Source: Triticum aestivum
Taxonomy: Eukaryota; Streptophyta; Magnoliopsida; Poales; Poaceae
Length of the DNA: 64,000 nucleotides
Direction: 5' to 3'
Assembly (NCBI RefSeq): GCF_018294505.1
Contig: NC_057809.1
Location: 503,376,506-503,440,505 of the forward strand
Shown here: positions 1 to 12,724 of the stretch, in pieces
Layout of the letters: each line of letters starts with the position of its first letter
Position numbering within the stretch: the first letter of the stretch is position 1
Position numbers and translations under genes: made by a program
Notes under the pieces: model-generated
Databases searched by the model: none
The model's input: only the letters and a program-made list of their open reading frames with translations
What the model was told of the DNA's origin: nothing

Positions 1-3000
1 ATGGCAAACTATTTCTAAAGCCTCACAATCTTTTTTGGCAGTGCCCAATCATTATTTGAAATTGTTTTGGCCAGTGTCATAATTTTGCAAAGTCAATAGT
101 GGCTAAAAGGAGAGGCAAAAGTTGCTGGAAAAAGAAAAAAAAGGGAAAGCAAAAAAAAGGGGAAAGGGGCCAGAGCCCCTGGCCTCCCAGTGGGCTTCGG
201 CCCACCCGAGCCAACTGGCCCAGGCTAGGCCGGCCCACTCCCCCCTGTCGGCTTCCCCCTCCTCCACTGTGCGAGCGACCGCGCGTGCACGTCGCCGCCG
301 AACCACCTCGCCGGCCACGCCGCTACAGGCGTCGCGGGGAGGATAAGGGCAGCCCGCCGCCTCGGGCTCCCTCCCCACTCACCCACTTGCCCCCTCTCCC
401 CCAGATCCAGCTCTCTCCTCTCCCTCTCCTTCGTTCTGGAGAGGAGACCGACGCGGTCGCCGCCGTTCTCCGTCGTCCTCGCGGCCACCAAGACCCGTTC
501 GCCTCGCCGACCTGTCCAACCGCTCCGCCTCCCTCGGCTACGCCTCCCCGACGAGCTGCAAGACGCCGGGCGCCCCAGAACGCTCCCCCGGCCTCGTCTT
601 CCACTTCGGATCACAGGAGCTCGCCGGCATCGATCCACTGCACTGCAGCTCCTAAACCTCCGAGGGCCACCGTGTGTGCCGCCCGGTGAGCTCCTCCCTT
701 CCTCCTTTCCTCTCCTCGCGCCGTGCCTTTCGCCGTAGCCAGCTCGCCCGCAAGCCGAGCTCCGCCGTCCGCCATTGCCGTCGTAGGGCTCGCCACCGAG
801 CTCCTCCGCTCGAGCTAGTAGCTCCGACGAGCTCCTGGAGCGCCGTAGACCCCGCCTAGTTGGTTAGTTTGGCCGCTCGCGCGCTCTAACGCTGAACCCG
901 CTCGCGCCCGTACTCCGGCGCCGTTTCTACTCGTCGCCGGCGCCGTTCCGGTCGTTCCTGGCCCCGGCCGTCGCCTCCATCTTGCGTGTGACGTCGAACC
1001 GCGTCGAACGCACCTAGCTACGACCCCGGAAACCCCCTGTGCGCGAAACCCGACCCCCTCTCCCGACGTGCGCCGCCGCGGGAGGCTCGCCGGAGCACTT
1101 CCGGCGCCAACGCCGGTGAGGCTGACCTGGCGCTGACGTATGGGGCCCGCTGAGCCACTGACGGTTGGGCCCAGTTGACTCGTTGACTGAGTCAACCCAC
1201 TGACATGTGGGGCCGAGTCAATAAAATGTTTTAGATAAATAGAAAATGTGTTAATTAAATTGACTAATTAATCTATTCACCAATTAGACACTGACAGTGG
1301 GCCCCGCTTGATAATTAGTATTAGATTAGTCCAATTAACACTGTTTAATTAGTCCAGCCACTGACCAGTGGGTCCCACAGGACCCACAAGTCAGGTTTGA
1401 CCCAGTCAACCGTCTTGTTGATTGCTGACATCACCTCTACATCATGCTGACGTCATATTCCATTTCTGTTAATATAAATAAATCCAGAAAATTGTTTAAA
1501 CTTTGAAAATTAATAGAAAATAAACCGTAACTCGGATGAAAATGTTTTCTATATGAAAGTTGCTCAGAAAAATTCAACGAATCCAAATACGCAGTCCGTT
1601 CATCTGTCACATGCCTCTAACTATCTGAACATGGAACTTTCCCCCTCCGGTCATCTGTCTGACACAGGTCCGGAACCAGGAAAACATTCCCGGTTGAATT
1701 CCCCCTTCACCTTTATCGTGGTGCCATACGTTAGGTCACTCCCGGCACAACATATTGCCACGTTATGCTTTGTGATGCTATGTTTGCTTTATATTTACTG
1801 TTTCTTCCCCCTCTTCTCTCCGGTAGACCCCGAGACCGATGCCGCCCCTGTGATCGAATACGTCGATGACGACCCCTCCTTGCCAGAGCAACCAGGCAAG
1901 CCCCCCCTTTGATCATCCCGATATCGCCCATTCCATTCTCTCATGCTTGCATTAGATTTTGCTACTGTTATTGTTTGCTCCTATTCTGATGCATAGCCTG
2001 CTTTTGTAACCTGCTTATTGTTACCTTACCGGCTTATCCTAAACTGCTTAGTATAGGTTGGTTAGTGATCCATCAGTGACCCCCACCTTGTCCTTGTTGC
2101 CCCTGCTTCATCATCGAAGACCCGATCAACGGGATCGAAGACCAGGCCCCGGCACCGCACATCACTTTCCCCTTAGTTGCTCGACACTACTGGGATACTA
2201 TCGAGTGCCGAGGGTGAGACCTCTACAGCACTTCTGATGTTAACCCTGTAGTGTAGCTATTCGGTCGTGGTCATTGAGGGTGATTTTCTCTTTAACCACT
2301 TCCGATACGACTCTGTCGTGCAACCCCTCAAGTGTGAACCTCGGGGGTGATTCCTCTTACGTTCACCTTGATGATTACATCGAGTGGAATTCACCGGGGT
2401 GATTCCTTGGGTTTTCCCCTTGATGTTTGGACACACGGATACTTGGACTTTACAACTGTTACTTGGAAGGGCGGGTCGACCCTGAGGGGTACCCACGAGT
2501 GATGTGGAGACGGGTTGACCTGGAGGGTGCCCGCGAGATAATTACGAGGCGTGGCCGGGCATTCCTAGCCCTTGCCGCAAGTCCTCGAGACGAGGCAACG
2601 GGGTCACATCTTTCGTGAGTCTCTGCTTGTTACCGCGCGTTCCTAATCCACTACGATTTGGATATTTGATCCGAGGGGCCTCTGGCCTGATAGCACTAAC
2701 CATCACGTGGGCATAGTATGGGCGTTCTGCGTCGTATACATCAGCCGAAGCTTAATAGACGTCAGCGACTGAGTGGCGCGCGCCGGGTTGGACTGGTAAG
2801 CGCCTGCCTTTTTAAGGAGGTAGCTAGGTCTGCTCACCGGCCGCGTACGCAACGTGCAGGAGTTTCCGGGGAGATGGCCCATGACCCCTGGGGGCATAGG
2901 TTTAGTCCGGCGTGCTGACCTCTCTGTTAAGTCTAGGTCGGGTTGCGGCGTATTGTTTGGCCGAGGCCGGGCATGACCCAGGAAAGTGTGTCCGGCCGGA

Positions 3001-3876
3001 GTTAATCGAGCGTGGTGGGTAAGTTGGTGCACCCCTGCAGGGAAGAACTAATCTATGCATAGCCTGTCCTACGATAATGGACACTTGGAGTTGTATCCCG
3101 ATCGATACAACTAGAACTGGATACTTGTGATGAGAATTGGATTGTGATGAGAAATGGATAGTACGGCTCTGGGATTTCTTTCTCGCAGGGAGTCGAGAAA
3201 GGATCTCTGGCCGAGGTTGATAACACTACTACTACTTTACTTTATGCTACTCTACTCCCTCCTGTTTGCTGCAAGATGTTGGTTTCCAGAAGATGCTAGT
3301 CTTCGATAGGACTAGACCTTCTCTCTATTCTGGCATTTCTGCAGCCCAGTCCACATATACAGCCTTCCTTTGATAATGTTGCATATGTAGTGTAGATCCT
3401 TGCTTGCGAGTACTTTGGATGAGTACTCACGGTTGCTTTGCTCCCCCTTTTCCCCCTTCTTTCTTCTTTCTGGTTGTTGCAACCAGATGGTGGAGTCCAG
3501 GAGCCAGATGCCACCTTTGACGACTGCTGCTACCCCGAGGGTGCCTACTACCACGTAACGGACGCCGACGACCAAGAGTAGTTAGGAGGCTCCCAGGCAG
3601 GAGGCCTTGCCTTTTCGATCGTTGTTGTTTTGTGCTAGCCTTCTTAAGGCAAACTTGTCTAACTCATGTCTGTACTCAGATATTGTTGCTTCCGCTGACT
3701 CTTGTGTATTCGAGCTTATGTATTCGAGCCCTCGAGGCCCCTGGCTTGTAATATAAAGCTTGTATTATTTTATTTTGTGTCTAAAGTTGTGTTGTGATAT
3801 CTTCCCGTGAGTCCTTGATCTTGATCATACACATTTGCGTGTATGATTAGTGTACGATTGAATCAAGGGCGTCACA
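1..3876 (+). repeat. 3' part of a long (~4 kb class) LTR, Sukkula/Erika-like
   Basis: The segment ends in GGGCGTCACA, close to the GGGCGTAACA end of the complete long LTR at 7444-11751, and has the same layout: a very GC-rich, C/T-rich leader-like stretch (about 160-1150), AT-rich DNA (1200-1550), then a long non-coding tail with an A/T-rich, polyadenylation-like stretch near 3750. Its start lies outside the window. It interrupts a gypsy LTR that resumes at 3877, where the flanking CATCT is the expected duplicated target site. Long LTRs with almost no coding capacity are known from LARD-type elements of Triticeae (Sukkula, with Erika as possible autonomous partner); the family name is my inference. 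Whether this is a solo LTR or one LTR of a complete element cannot be told here. ORFs inside it look like GC-rich chance frames. Confidence 0.6.
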
Positions 3877-4790
3877 CATCTCCTGTATCCAATTCTTACC
3901 TCAAAGTCCGGGATTGGTGCTAGTAGGTTTCTAGTAGTGTTGATTACTCCTTGTGGTTGATGCTAGTTGGTTTATTTGGTGGAAGATCATATGTTCAGAT
4001 CCTATATGCATATTATTACCCCTCTGATTATGAACATGAATATGCTTTGTGAGTAATCACGTTTATTCCTGAGGACAAGGGAGAAGTCTTGCTATTAGTA
4101 GTCATGTCAATTTGGTATTCGTTTGATATTTTGATAAGATGTATGTTGTCTAGCCTCTAGTGGTGTTATGTGAACGTCGACTACATAACACTTCACCATT
4201 ATTTGGGCCAAGAGGAAGGCATTGGGAAGTAATAAGTAGATGATGGGTTGCTAGAGTGACAGAAGCTTAAACCCTAGTTTATGCGTTGCTTCGTAAGGGG
4301 CTGATTTGGATCCACATGTTTCATGCTATGGTTAGGTTTACCTTAATAATTTTGTTGTAGTTGTGGATGCTTGCAATAGAGGTTAATCATAAGTGGGATG
4401 CTTGTTCAAGTAAGAACAGCACCCAAGCACCGGTCCACCCACATATCAAATTATCAAAGTATCGAACGTGAATCATATGAACGTGATGAAAACTAGCTTG
4501 ACGATATTCCCATGTGTCCTCGGGAGCGCTTTTCCTATTATAAGAGTTTGTTCCGGCTTGTCCTTTGTTACAAAAAGGATTGGGCCACCTTGCTGCACTT
4601 TATTTACTTTTGTTACTTATTGCTCGTTGCAATCTATCTTATCACAAAACTATCTGTTACCACTTATTTCAGTACTTGCAGAGAATACCTTGCTGAAAAC
4701 CGCTTATAATTTCCTTCTGCTCCTCGTTGGGTTCGACACTCTTACTTATCGAAAGGACTACGATAGATCCCCTATACTTGTGGGTCATCA
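3877..4790 (+). repeat. 3' part of an Athila-type gypsy LTR (WHAM/Sabrina-like)
   Basis: The text matches the 3' part of the G1 LTR (20880-21439 and 38332-38526) line by line, for example the stretch around TTGGTGGAAGATCATATGTT. It ends at GTGGGTCATCA. The 5' part must lie left of the window because the long LTR (1-3876) is inserted in it. On its right it abuts, without a primer site, a gag frame of a different element, so it is either a solo LTR or the 3' LTR of an element inserted into that gag. Confidence 0.85.
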
Positions 4791-5735
4791 ACCCCCGACC
4801 CTGCGGAGTTCTTGCAGCTCTACGAGCTGAGCATCGAGGCGGCCAACGGCGACGAAAAGGTCATGGTGAACTGGTTTCCCATGGCTATCAAGGATGGCGC
4901 TCGCTCATGGCTCCTGAACCTGCCCCCAGGCTCGATCTCCTCCTGGGATGAGATGCGCGACCACTTCATCGCCAACTTCCAGGGCACTCGCGACCGCCCC
5001 CCGGCAACGGGCAACCTGCGCCGCATAAGGCAACAGTCGGGAGAGACCCTGCAACAGTACATCCAGCGCTTCAACAATGTGTGTCTCAAGATCCCCAAGG
5101 TGACAGACGAGGCCATCATCTCAGCGTTTTTCGACGGCATCCGGGACATCAAGATGAAGGAGGAGCTCACCATCCATGAGGAGTTGTGCACAACTTTGGA
5201 GCTGTTCAACATAGCAACCAAGTGCACAAGAGCTGAGGAGGGGCACCTCTCCCTCCTCGAGCTCCCCGCTGCGGATCCAGAGGAGAAGAAGGCCAAGGTC
5301 AAGGACGTGAAGCGCAAAGGAGTGGCCGTACTCGCGACAGAACCAGACACCAAGTGCGGCCGAGATCTTCCCGAGTCATCCAAGTGTAGCCGTACGTTCT
5401 GCACCTTCCACAATGTGCGCACCCACAACACCAACGATTGTCAAGAGCTCAGGGCCATTCGAGATGGACGCTTCGGTCAACGCCCCGAGCGCAACAGCCG
5501 GGGCTACGGCCGAGGAGGTGGACGAGGTGGAGGACGTTGGGACGACCGTGGGCCCTGCCAGGAGTGGCGTGACCAGCCTCGCGAGGACCGCTGGCAGGAC
5601 CAGCCTCGTGAGGGCGCCTGGCGCGACCAGCCTCGCGAGGACCTTCCTCATGGCAACCCTAGTCTCCCTTCGCTGCCACTACCGCCAAGAAGGAACGACG
5701 ACCACCAACACGACGAAGGGGCTGGGGGCTTCTAG
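4791..5735 (+). pseudogene. gag, 5'-truncated (Fatima-like gypsy)
   Basis: This frame is open from the LTR junction to a stop at 5735. It encodes a Retrotrans_gag-type capsid segment; WFPMAIKDGARSWLLNLPP and the following FQGTRDRP region are typical of plant gypsy gags that form the virus-like particle. Near the C terminus is a zinc-knuckle-like CTFHNVRTHNTNDC (C-x2-H-x4-H-x4-C) followed by a Gly/Arg-rich tail. The tail ends in three near-identical DQPRE repeats with a 27-bp DNA period (5577-5640). The N terminus has been cut off by LTR insertion, so the gene cannot be expressed from its own promoter. Identification as gag is secure; the family name is not. Confidence 0.85.
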
Positions 5736-5737
5736 GA

Positions 5738-6310
5738 GCCGTGCGCCATCGCCTGCATCTTGGGTGGCGCTCAGGCCCCAGCCTCCCAGCGCATCTTCAA
5801 GCAGTTCTCTCGTGAGGTGAATGCAGCCCTCCCCAAGCTCGAGGCCACGCGCCCGCTCGGATCGTCCAACTACGCCATCACCTTTAGCTCGGCGGACCAG
5901 CTCAAGTGTGCGGCAACCGTCGTGTTCTCCCGATGCTCTGCTAACCCGTCATCAGCAATGTCCAAGTCACTAAGACCCTCATCGACGGTGGCGCAGGGCT
6001 CAGTGTCCTGTCCGTCGAGACGTTCGACAGCCTTCAAGTGCCATATGACCAACTCCAGCCCACCAGGCCTTTCTCAGGAGTGACTAACGGCTCCACCACC
6101 CCGATAGGACAAGTTCGTCTCCCTGGCACCTTCGGTCAGCGCGACAACTACCGCACCGAGCTCGTCGACTTCGACGTCGCCCACATCCACCTGCCGTACA
6201 ATGCCATCCTCGGATACCCAGCACTGGCCAAATTCATGGCAGTCACCATGGCTATAACGTCCTCAAGATACCGGGAAGCGGCGGAATCATCACAGTCCCC
6301 TGCGAAGAAA
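5738..6310 (+). pseudogene. retroviral-type aspartic protease, frameshifted
   Basis: Downstream of gag the sequence reads ILGGAQAPAS and AITFSSADQLKC in one frame to about 5945. It then shifts frame, giving a protease core with LIDGGAGLSVLS in the active-site position and LPYNAILGYPALAKF near the flap/C-terminal part. The motif is DGG rather than the catalytic DTG/DSG; a DGG-type motif is frequent in this GC-rich gypsy group as I know it. The domain would process Gag-Pol. At least one frameshift near 5945 and a second change after about 6250 break it. The protease identity rests on order and motif and is good. Confidence 0.8.
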
Positions 6311-6941
6311 GAGACGCGGTGTGCTCCCTTGAGCGCGCCTTTCAAGCTGCATCAATCGAAGGCCCTGACAGCGCGGGTGTGCAGTACCCGCCTGAGGCCA
6401 ACCCCAAGAAGAAGCAGCTATTCAGCACTGCGCCTCAGGGAAGCGGCGCCACCTCAAGATCGGCGCCCGCGCCTGGGGCGCCTCCTCCCCTCGCATAGGG
6501 AGGCATGCCCGGCGCCCTCCTCGAGCAGGGCTCGGGGGCTCTCTTCTGAAGAGCCTCTGACCTGTCCAATATCACGAGGGAGGCGCTCAGGCACCACATG
6601 GAGGCGTGCTTTGCGGCATGTTTCCTTAGGAGGACACCGGGCGAGGAGCTCCTGGCACTCAGCAGTTCATCGACAAGGCCACTCAGGAGCTTCAGGAAGC
6701 AAGGGCAATACGCGGCGACCGCCGCCCACCTGGCACTGCTCCCCACCCTGGGGAGGGTGGTGAGCTGCGCGTCTCCATCGACATCCCAGGGCTCAACAGG
6801 GCCGCATCTCAGGAGCGCTTCTGGCCTTCGTGCGCTGGCCGGTGTGAGGGTCCGCCTCACAGCTACGTTCGCATGTCATTCGGCCTGCCGAGCGTGGCAG
6901 CCACCTTCCAGCGCAATCTGTGGAGCATTCTGGCAGGTTAG
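6311..6941 (+). pseudogene. pol remnant with collapsed reverse transcriptase
   Basis: Most of this stretch has no sustained frame. Around 6780 a short LNRA-type motif is visible, and at 6861-6941 an RT segment reads YVRMSFGLPSVAATFQRNLW, the conserved MPFGL..A.ATFQR block of gypsy RT, followed by a stop. In an intact gypsy RT the two blocks are tens of residues further apart, so an internal deletion is likely. No YxDD catalytic block, RNase H or integrase was found before the spacer. The piece is a dead relic. Confidence 0.6.
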
Positions 6942-7443
6942 GAGGCCAGGCATCACGCAGTCCTGGCGGAGATGGAGACGGTCCTCAGGAGGCCACCTGA
7001 GCCTGAGCCTCCCGAGGCTCTGGGCCTCGACGGCTCGTGAGGAGCGACTTCTTCAGCGCACATCTTCAGCTACCCCAACACTCCTACGACAACCAAGCCA
7101 GGTTACATCTTCCAAGTTTATTTAGTTGGGAGCCCCCCTGGGCTGCATCATTCCCAGGCCGCGTGGGTCTGTCCCAACGGCATGTATCCTTTTACGTCTT
7201 AAGCTTACTCTGCGGGGGGCGCCCCTCGGGCTGCATCATCCCCAGGCCGCTCGGGTCCGACCCAGTGGCATGTACCATTCTTGCATTTACCTGAGCTAGT
7301 TTGCTTTTCATGCATAATCTATCTATGGCATCACTGCCTTCTTGATTATCGCCCGCCACAGGAACCTCTCATGCCAGCACGGCGCTTGTGCTCGGGTTCG
7401 TCCCTGCAACACTGACAATCTGAGCGGCCCAGCTCTGGCCCAC
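6942..7443 (+). other. non-coding gypsy spacer
   Basis: No gene is visible here. A short sequence is repeated twice (around 7132 and 7220: a GGGCTGCATCAT-type stretch followed by a CCCAGGCCG run and GGCATGT), suggesting an internal duplication in the spacer. The segment ends at CCCAC, the target-site copy next to the long solo LTR. Confidence 0.5.
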
Positions 7444-10400
7444 TGTAACGCCCCAAGACCGATGTGCCAGGTGTCTTCCAGTTATTCGTCGTCGTTGTCA
7501 TGTCATTCGCTTGAGTGTTGCATCTTTTCATGTCATCATGTGCATTGCATCATCATGTTTTCAAACCTTGCATCCGTCCTGGTCTCCTCATTCCGTCTGT
7601 TGTCCGTCCTGAGCCCAGACACACTTGCACGCGCCCGCGGCATGTTTGAAATAGTATTTTATAAGTGGCCGGAAAATGTTCTCGGAATTGGATGAGAGTT
7701 GACGTGTGGTCTTATTATAGTGTAGATAGACCGCCTGTCAAGTTACATCGCATTCGGAGATCGTTTGATGCTCCAACGGATAACTATAGCGGCAGTATAG
7801 CCGGTCTAACGTCGGACGTTTTCGGTCTCCAGAAACCGTGCCGGGCTGCATCTCTCCCCTTTTCTCTCAGACCAACCCGCTCTTCACAATCCGCCAGACC
7901 CAACCTAACCTCTCTCGTCAGCCCACGGCCCTCCTCGCGCGCGCGTCCGAAAGTTGTCCTGGACCCGAGCCGGACTTTCGTCACCGTTGGATCTGGATCA
8001 TCCCAAACATCTACAAAACGTCTCTGTTTTCTTATTTGGACTCCCTAGCTATTTTATTCGCGTTCGTCCGATTGCGATCGGAGGGACGAGATAGCCTCTA
8101 CCCTAATCCCTTTGCAATATAAATAGTGGGATCTTGTCCCATCCTCCGCCACCGCCAACCCACTATCTCCTCCTCCTTGGGATCCCCTCCCGAGTCAACC
8201 ACCAACCAAAGCCGTCACTTTCCTCCTCGTTTTCCAGATCGGGCCAACCACAACCAGCCAATTTCATTGATCCAACCCATCAATCATGCAAGCCCCGCAG
8301 TCAACCACCTTCCCCGATACACCCATCGATCCAGCCCCGTCGAGCTCCTCCGCTTGGCCCCGTCGTCGTCCCGCTCATCTGCATCGGCGGCCAAGCACCC
8401 GAGGCATCGCGCTCCTCCCGCTCATCACCTCGCCTCCCCTACCTTCCCTTCCTGCTCGTTTCTCCCTTTCTCATTGCTCTCTCTTATGCATCACGGAACC
8501 GAGCCACCATGTCCACCGCCAAGTTCCTGTCGGGAGTAACACCGCCCGGATCCGACTGCCTCCGCGTCGTCCGCGTCCCTGCCTCGCCATGAGCGCGCCC
8601 GCCTCCTCCTACTAACTTCCTCATCACCGAAGCAGCTCGTCCACGAGCTTGACCTCGTCCCCGCCGACGGCCATGACCAAAAGCAGCTCTCCCTCGCCCC
8701 CAGAGAACACCACAGGCCGCCGCTAGGCCCGACCGAGTCCGAGGCCCCCTTTCCTTTCGTCGATGTTCCCTTTCGGATCCTGTCGCCGGAGCCCCATCCC
8801 CGCTGATCCTCGCCCTCGTTGTTTTCTTCCTGACCGCCGTCAACGCCGGGTCCGGCGTCTGCTTTGAGCAGAGATGGAAGTTGCCCGCGTCTCGCCGCCC
8901 GAACCCGCCTCCTTCGTCCCTGGACCTGTTTCCCCACACCCTCTCCATCTTCCGCTGTTTCCGGGCGTCGCCGGGCACCTTCACCGCGAGCTGCCGGAGT
9001 TTGCGCCGCTGCTGCTCTGTTTCTGCTTCTGCTTCCTGTCAAACAGGGAGTCGTGCCCGCAAACCGCTCCCTCGCCCACTCGTCCATCGTGCGATCCATC
9101 CAGCGCCCGAGTGGGCCGGCCTGCCAGTGCCCGAGGCCCAGCTGCGCGCCTAGCAGCCAGATCTGGCCTGCCCTGCCTCCTCCACAAACTGGGCCCGGCC
9201 CATGGGTGAGGCACACCCCCAGCGCACACCTTTTTTCCCTGATGTTGGGCCAGTTCTTGTTTCGGCCCGTAATGGATTTTTTTCAGATCTGGTGATTTTG
9301 TCTTTTTTCCAGAGAGTGCAGTTTTTCAGAAAACCCCTTAGCCTTCATGCATTTAATATCTCACAAACTAAGCATCACATGTAAAAACTTTGTATATGAA
9401 ACTTGCTTAGATTTTCATCTAGTTTAATAATATGCAACTTTCATCTATGTTTAAAATGTTTAAAATGATGTTTGTTTAAATTTGCTTAAATAACTTGCTA
9501 AAATGATTTATTTCATAACTAAATAACCGTAACTCAGAGTTTAATAAACTTTATATGTAAATGGGGTAGAAAATGCCTAGTTTAACATGATGGCTTTACT
9601 TTGCATGTTTAACAACTCTAAAATTGTGTTTAGGGCAGAACAGTACCATAACCAAAATATGCATATGGGGATTTACCGGAATTGTTGTTCGTTGTTTCCG
9701 GCCTCATTTAAACTTGCCTAGATAGGTAGTTTTATTTTGCTTCACCCCTTGCCATGCTAACCAACATTTAATATTGTTCAGTACATAAATGAGATCGAAC
9801 TAAATAACTTGTTGTGGTGTTTCGTCAATATGCAACTCGTTGGATGTTGAGCTCCACTTAATTTGTAGGTTTGTTTGTGCACTTTGCCATACCATGTATC
9901 ATTAAACCGGACATGCATCATACTTGGTTGTGCATCATGCCATGTTTATGTGATGGTTGTTTACTATGTTGTTTGCCTCTTTCCGGTGTTGCTCCTTCGG
10001 GTTGGTTCCGATAATGTCGTGTTTGTGAGGATCTGTTGGCTACGTCCGTTTGTCTTCTTCATGGACTCGTTCTTCTTCCTTGCGGGATTTCAGGCAAGAT
10101 GACCATACCCTCGAAATAACTTCTATCTTTGCTTGCTAGTTGCTCGCTCTTTTGCTATGCCTATGTTGCGATACCTACCACTTGCTTATCATGCCTCCCA
10201 TATTGTTGAACCATGCCTCTAACCCACCTTGTCCTAGCAAACCGTTGTTTGGCTATGTTACCGCTTTGCTCAGCCCCTCTTATAGCGTTGTTAGTTGCAG
10301 GTGAAGATTGAAGTTTGTTCCTTGTTGGAACATGGAGTTGTTGTTCCTTGTTGGAACATGTTTACTTGTTGGGATATCACAATATCTCTTATTTAATTAA

Positions 10401-11751
10401 TGCATCTATATACTTGGTAAAGGGTGGAAGGCTCGGCCTTATGCCTGGTGTTTTGTTCCACTCTTGCCGCCCTAGTTTCCGTCATATCGGTGTTATGTTC
10501 CCGGATTTTGCGTTCCTTACGCGGTTGGGTTATAATGGGAACCCCTTGACAGTTCGCCTTGAATAAAACTCCTCCAGCAATGCCCAACCTTGGTTTTACC
10601 ATTTGCCACCTAGCCTTTTCTTTCCATTGGGTTCTGCAGACTCAAGGGTCATCATTATTTTAACCCCCCCCCCTCCCGGGCCAGTGCTCCTCTGAGTGTT
10701 GGTCCAAACTAGAGCCTTGTGCAGCGCCCCCTCGGGGAAACTCGAGGTTTGGTTTTAGTTGTATGGAGAGCTCATCTGAGTGTGCCCTGAGAACGAGATA
10801 TGTGCATCTCCTATCGGGATTTGTCGGCACATTCGGGCGGTGTTGCTGGTCTTGTTTTACCATTGTCGAAATGTCTTGTAACCTAGATGCCGTGTCTGAT
10901 CAGAATGTCTTGGGAGAAGGAATATCCTTCGTTGACCGTGAGAGCTTGTGATGGGCTAAGTTGGGACACCCCTGCAAGGATTTGAACTTTCGAAAGCCGT
11001 GCCCGCGGTTATGGGCAGATGGGAATTTGTTAATGTCCGGTTGTAGAAAACCTGAAGTTGACCTTAATTAAAATACATCAACCACGTGTGTAACCGTGAT
11101 GGTCTCTTCTCGGCGGAGTCCGGGAAGTGAACACGGTGTTGGAGTTATGTTTGACGTAGGTTGTTCTAGGATCACTTCTTGATCATAGTTTCTCGACCGT
11201 GCTTTGCCTTCTCTTCTCGCTCTCATTTGCATATGTTAGCCACCATATATGCTAGTCACTTGCTGCAGCTCCTCATCATACCTTTACCTTACCCATAAGC
11301 TTAAATAATCTTGATCGCGAAGGTGCGAGATTGCTGAATCCTCGTGACTCACAGATACTTCCAAAACTAGCTTGCAGGTGTCGTTGAACCGTGCAGATGA
11401 CGCTACCAAGTTCAAGGAGGAGCTCGATGAAGATCTTGTCATTTGTGTTGTTTCATTCTAGTTGATCAGTAGTGGAGCCCAGTCGGGAAGATCGGGATCT
11501 GTGTAACTTTTGGGGTAGTCTTCTTTTATTTTGGTTCCGTAGTCGGACCTTGATTGTATCTGGTTGATGTAATGTTTTATTCATGTAATTGTGTGAAGTG
11601 GCGATTGTAAGCCAACTATGTATCTTTTCCCCTTTACTTATTTACATGGGTTGTGTGAAGATTACCTCACTTGCGACATTGCTTCAATGCGGTTATGCCT
11701 CTAAGTCGTGCTTCAACACGTGGGAGATATAGCCGCATCAAGGGCGTAACA
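7444..11751 (+). repeat. complete long solo LTR (4308 bp), Sukkula/Erika-like
   Basis: The segment starts TGTAACGCCC and ends GGGCGTAACA, a clear TG...CA LTR with matching short inverted ends. The flanks are CCCAC (7439-7443) and CCCGC (11752-11756), a 5-bp target duplication with one mismatch. No primer site, polypurine tract, coding domain or second LTR accompanies it, so it is a solo LTR, normally the product of LTR-LTR recombination. A TATA box at 8118 is followed by a C-rich leader, and A/T-rich polyadenylation-like sequence lies near 11560-11600, which sets the plus orientation. The length is that of LARD-type LTRs. None of the ORFs inside shows a protein domain. Confidence 0.85.
8118..8126 (+). 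promoter_or_regulatory. TATA box of the long solo LTR
   Basis: TATAAATAG followed by a pyrimidine-rich, CA-rich leader (8140-8300) is the usual U3/R boundary of a plant LTR. It gives the LTR direction. Activity is not known. Confidence 0.5.
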
Positions 11752-12648
11752 CCCGCGGCATGCCCACGCACGTCACCTCATCAGGCTCTCAGTGCCTTCA
11801 CCTCCTTGCGAAGAAACTAGTGGCGGACCGGCAATCACCATGGCAATTTGTGCCCTTCCCCGCGCTAACTTGGAGGAACCTCCTGAGGACTACAGCGGGC
11901 GGTACCGCGGGCTCTCTCTCTCTCTCTCTCTCTCCTCCCATGCAATTCGCTTGCGTGTTAAAAGGGGGGCTCCTGAACATCACGACTCAGGAGCTCTTAC
12001 TGGCTCTCCAGCCCTCACCCCCTGGCCTTGACCACGGCATCGCGACCTAGCATACCAGCGGCAGCTGAGCTCACTCGAGGGCCGGGACCTGAGGACGCAG
12101 AGCACACAGGAGAGCATGGAGAAGAGGAGGAGGCTCGCACGGGCCTAACCTAGCTACCCAATGGTGGTCGACGCCCAAATCTGGCACAACACAAGGAACT
12201 AGCTCCGGAATACCAAGATAAGTCTCGCGCCTGGATCAACCCAGTGCTATAGCACAAGATCCTCGCCTCTCGCTACCCTGTTGCGGCAACATTGCCTCCC
12301 TTTCCCATTCTCAGGTAGCTGCTTGCGCGCTAAAGGGGACCTCTGAAGCATTGCACCTCAGGAGCTCTTACTGGACCTCGGGCCGCTCACCTCCTGGCCT
12401 TGACCATGGCATCGTGACCTGGCATACCAGCGATGGCTGCAGCCTGCCTGGGGACCGGGACATGTTGGCGTAGAGCACCAAGCTGTCGCGGGGTTGGAAA
12501 GGGGAGACCGGGCCTCAGCAGGACACGCGTTCTCAAATTTTCACAATAAGGATAATATCGACAAAAGACATTATAGACGCTTTACACGCCCCCCAGGGTC
12601 CGTTTCGATTCCTTGTAGGGAACAAAAAGAAGGGAGTTCCTAGGAGCT
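11752..12648 (+). repeat. gypsy spacer with a ~371-bp-spaced direct repeat and (CT)n tract
   Basis: This is the continuation of the Fatima-like element after the solo LTR. About 160 bp at 11945-12105 recur in diverged form at 12315-12475; shared marks are GAGCTCTTACTGG, CCTGGCCTTGACCA and CATACCAGCG, each offset by about 371 bp. A CT-dinucleotide run lies at 11912-11934. No coding domain is visible. Tandem non-coding repeats between pol and the 3' LTR are known in Tat-lineage elements. Confidence 0.5.
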
Positions 12649-12724
12649 CTATCTACACATGCCGGGGCAGCCTACGCCATCATCAACAGTGGGCCATGGG
12701 AGGCCGGCGCCAACCCCATCCAAA

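Noticed and set aside
99..1195. Several ORFs of 60-196 codons on both strands
   Set aside because: They overlap in all frames of very GC-rich sequence, are rich in Pro/Arg/Ala without any domain, and lie inside a long LTR.
8126..9295. ORFs of 90-241 codons on both strands
   Set aside because: Same situation in the leader-like GC-rich part of the long solo LTR; no motif, overlapping frames.
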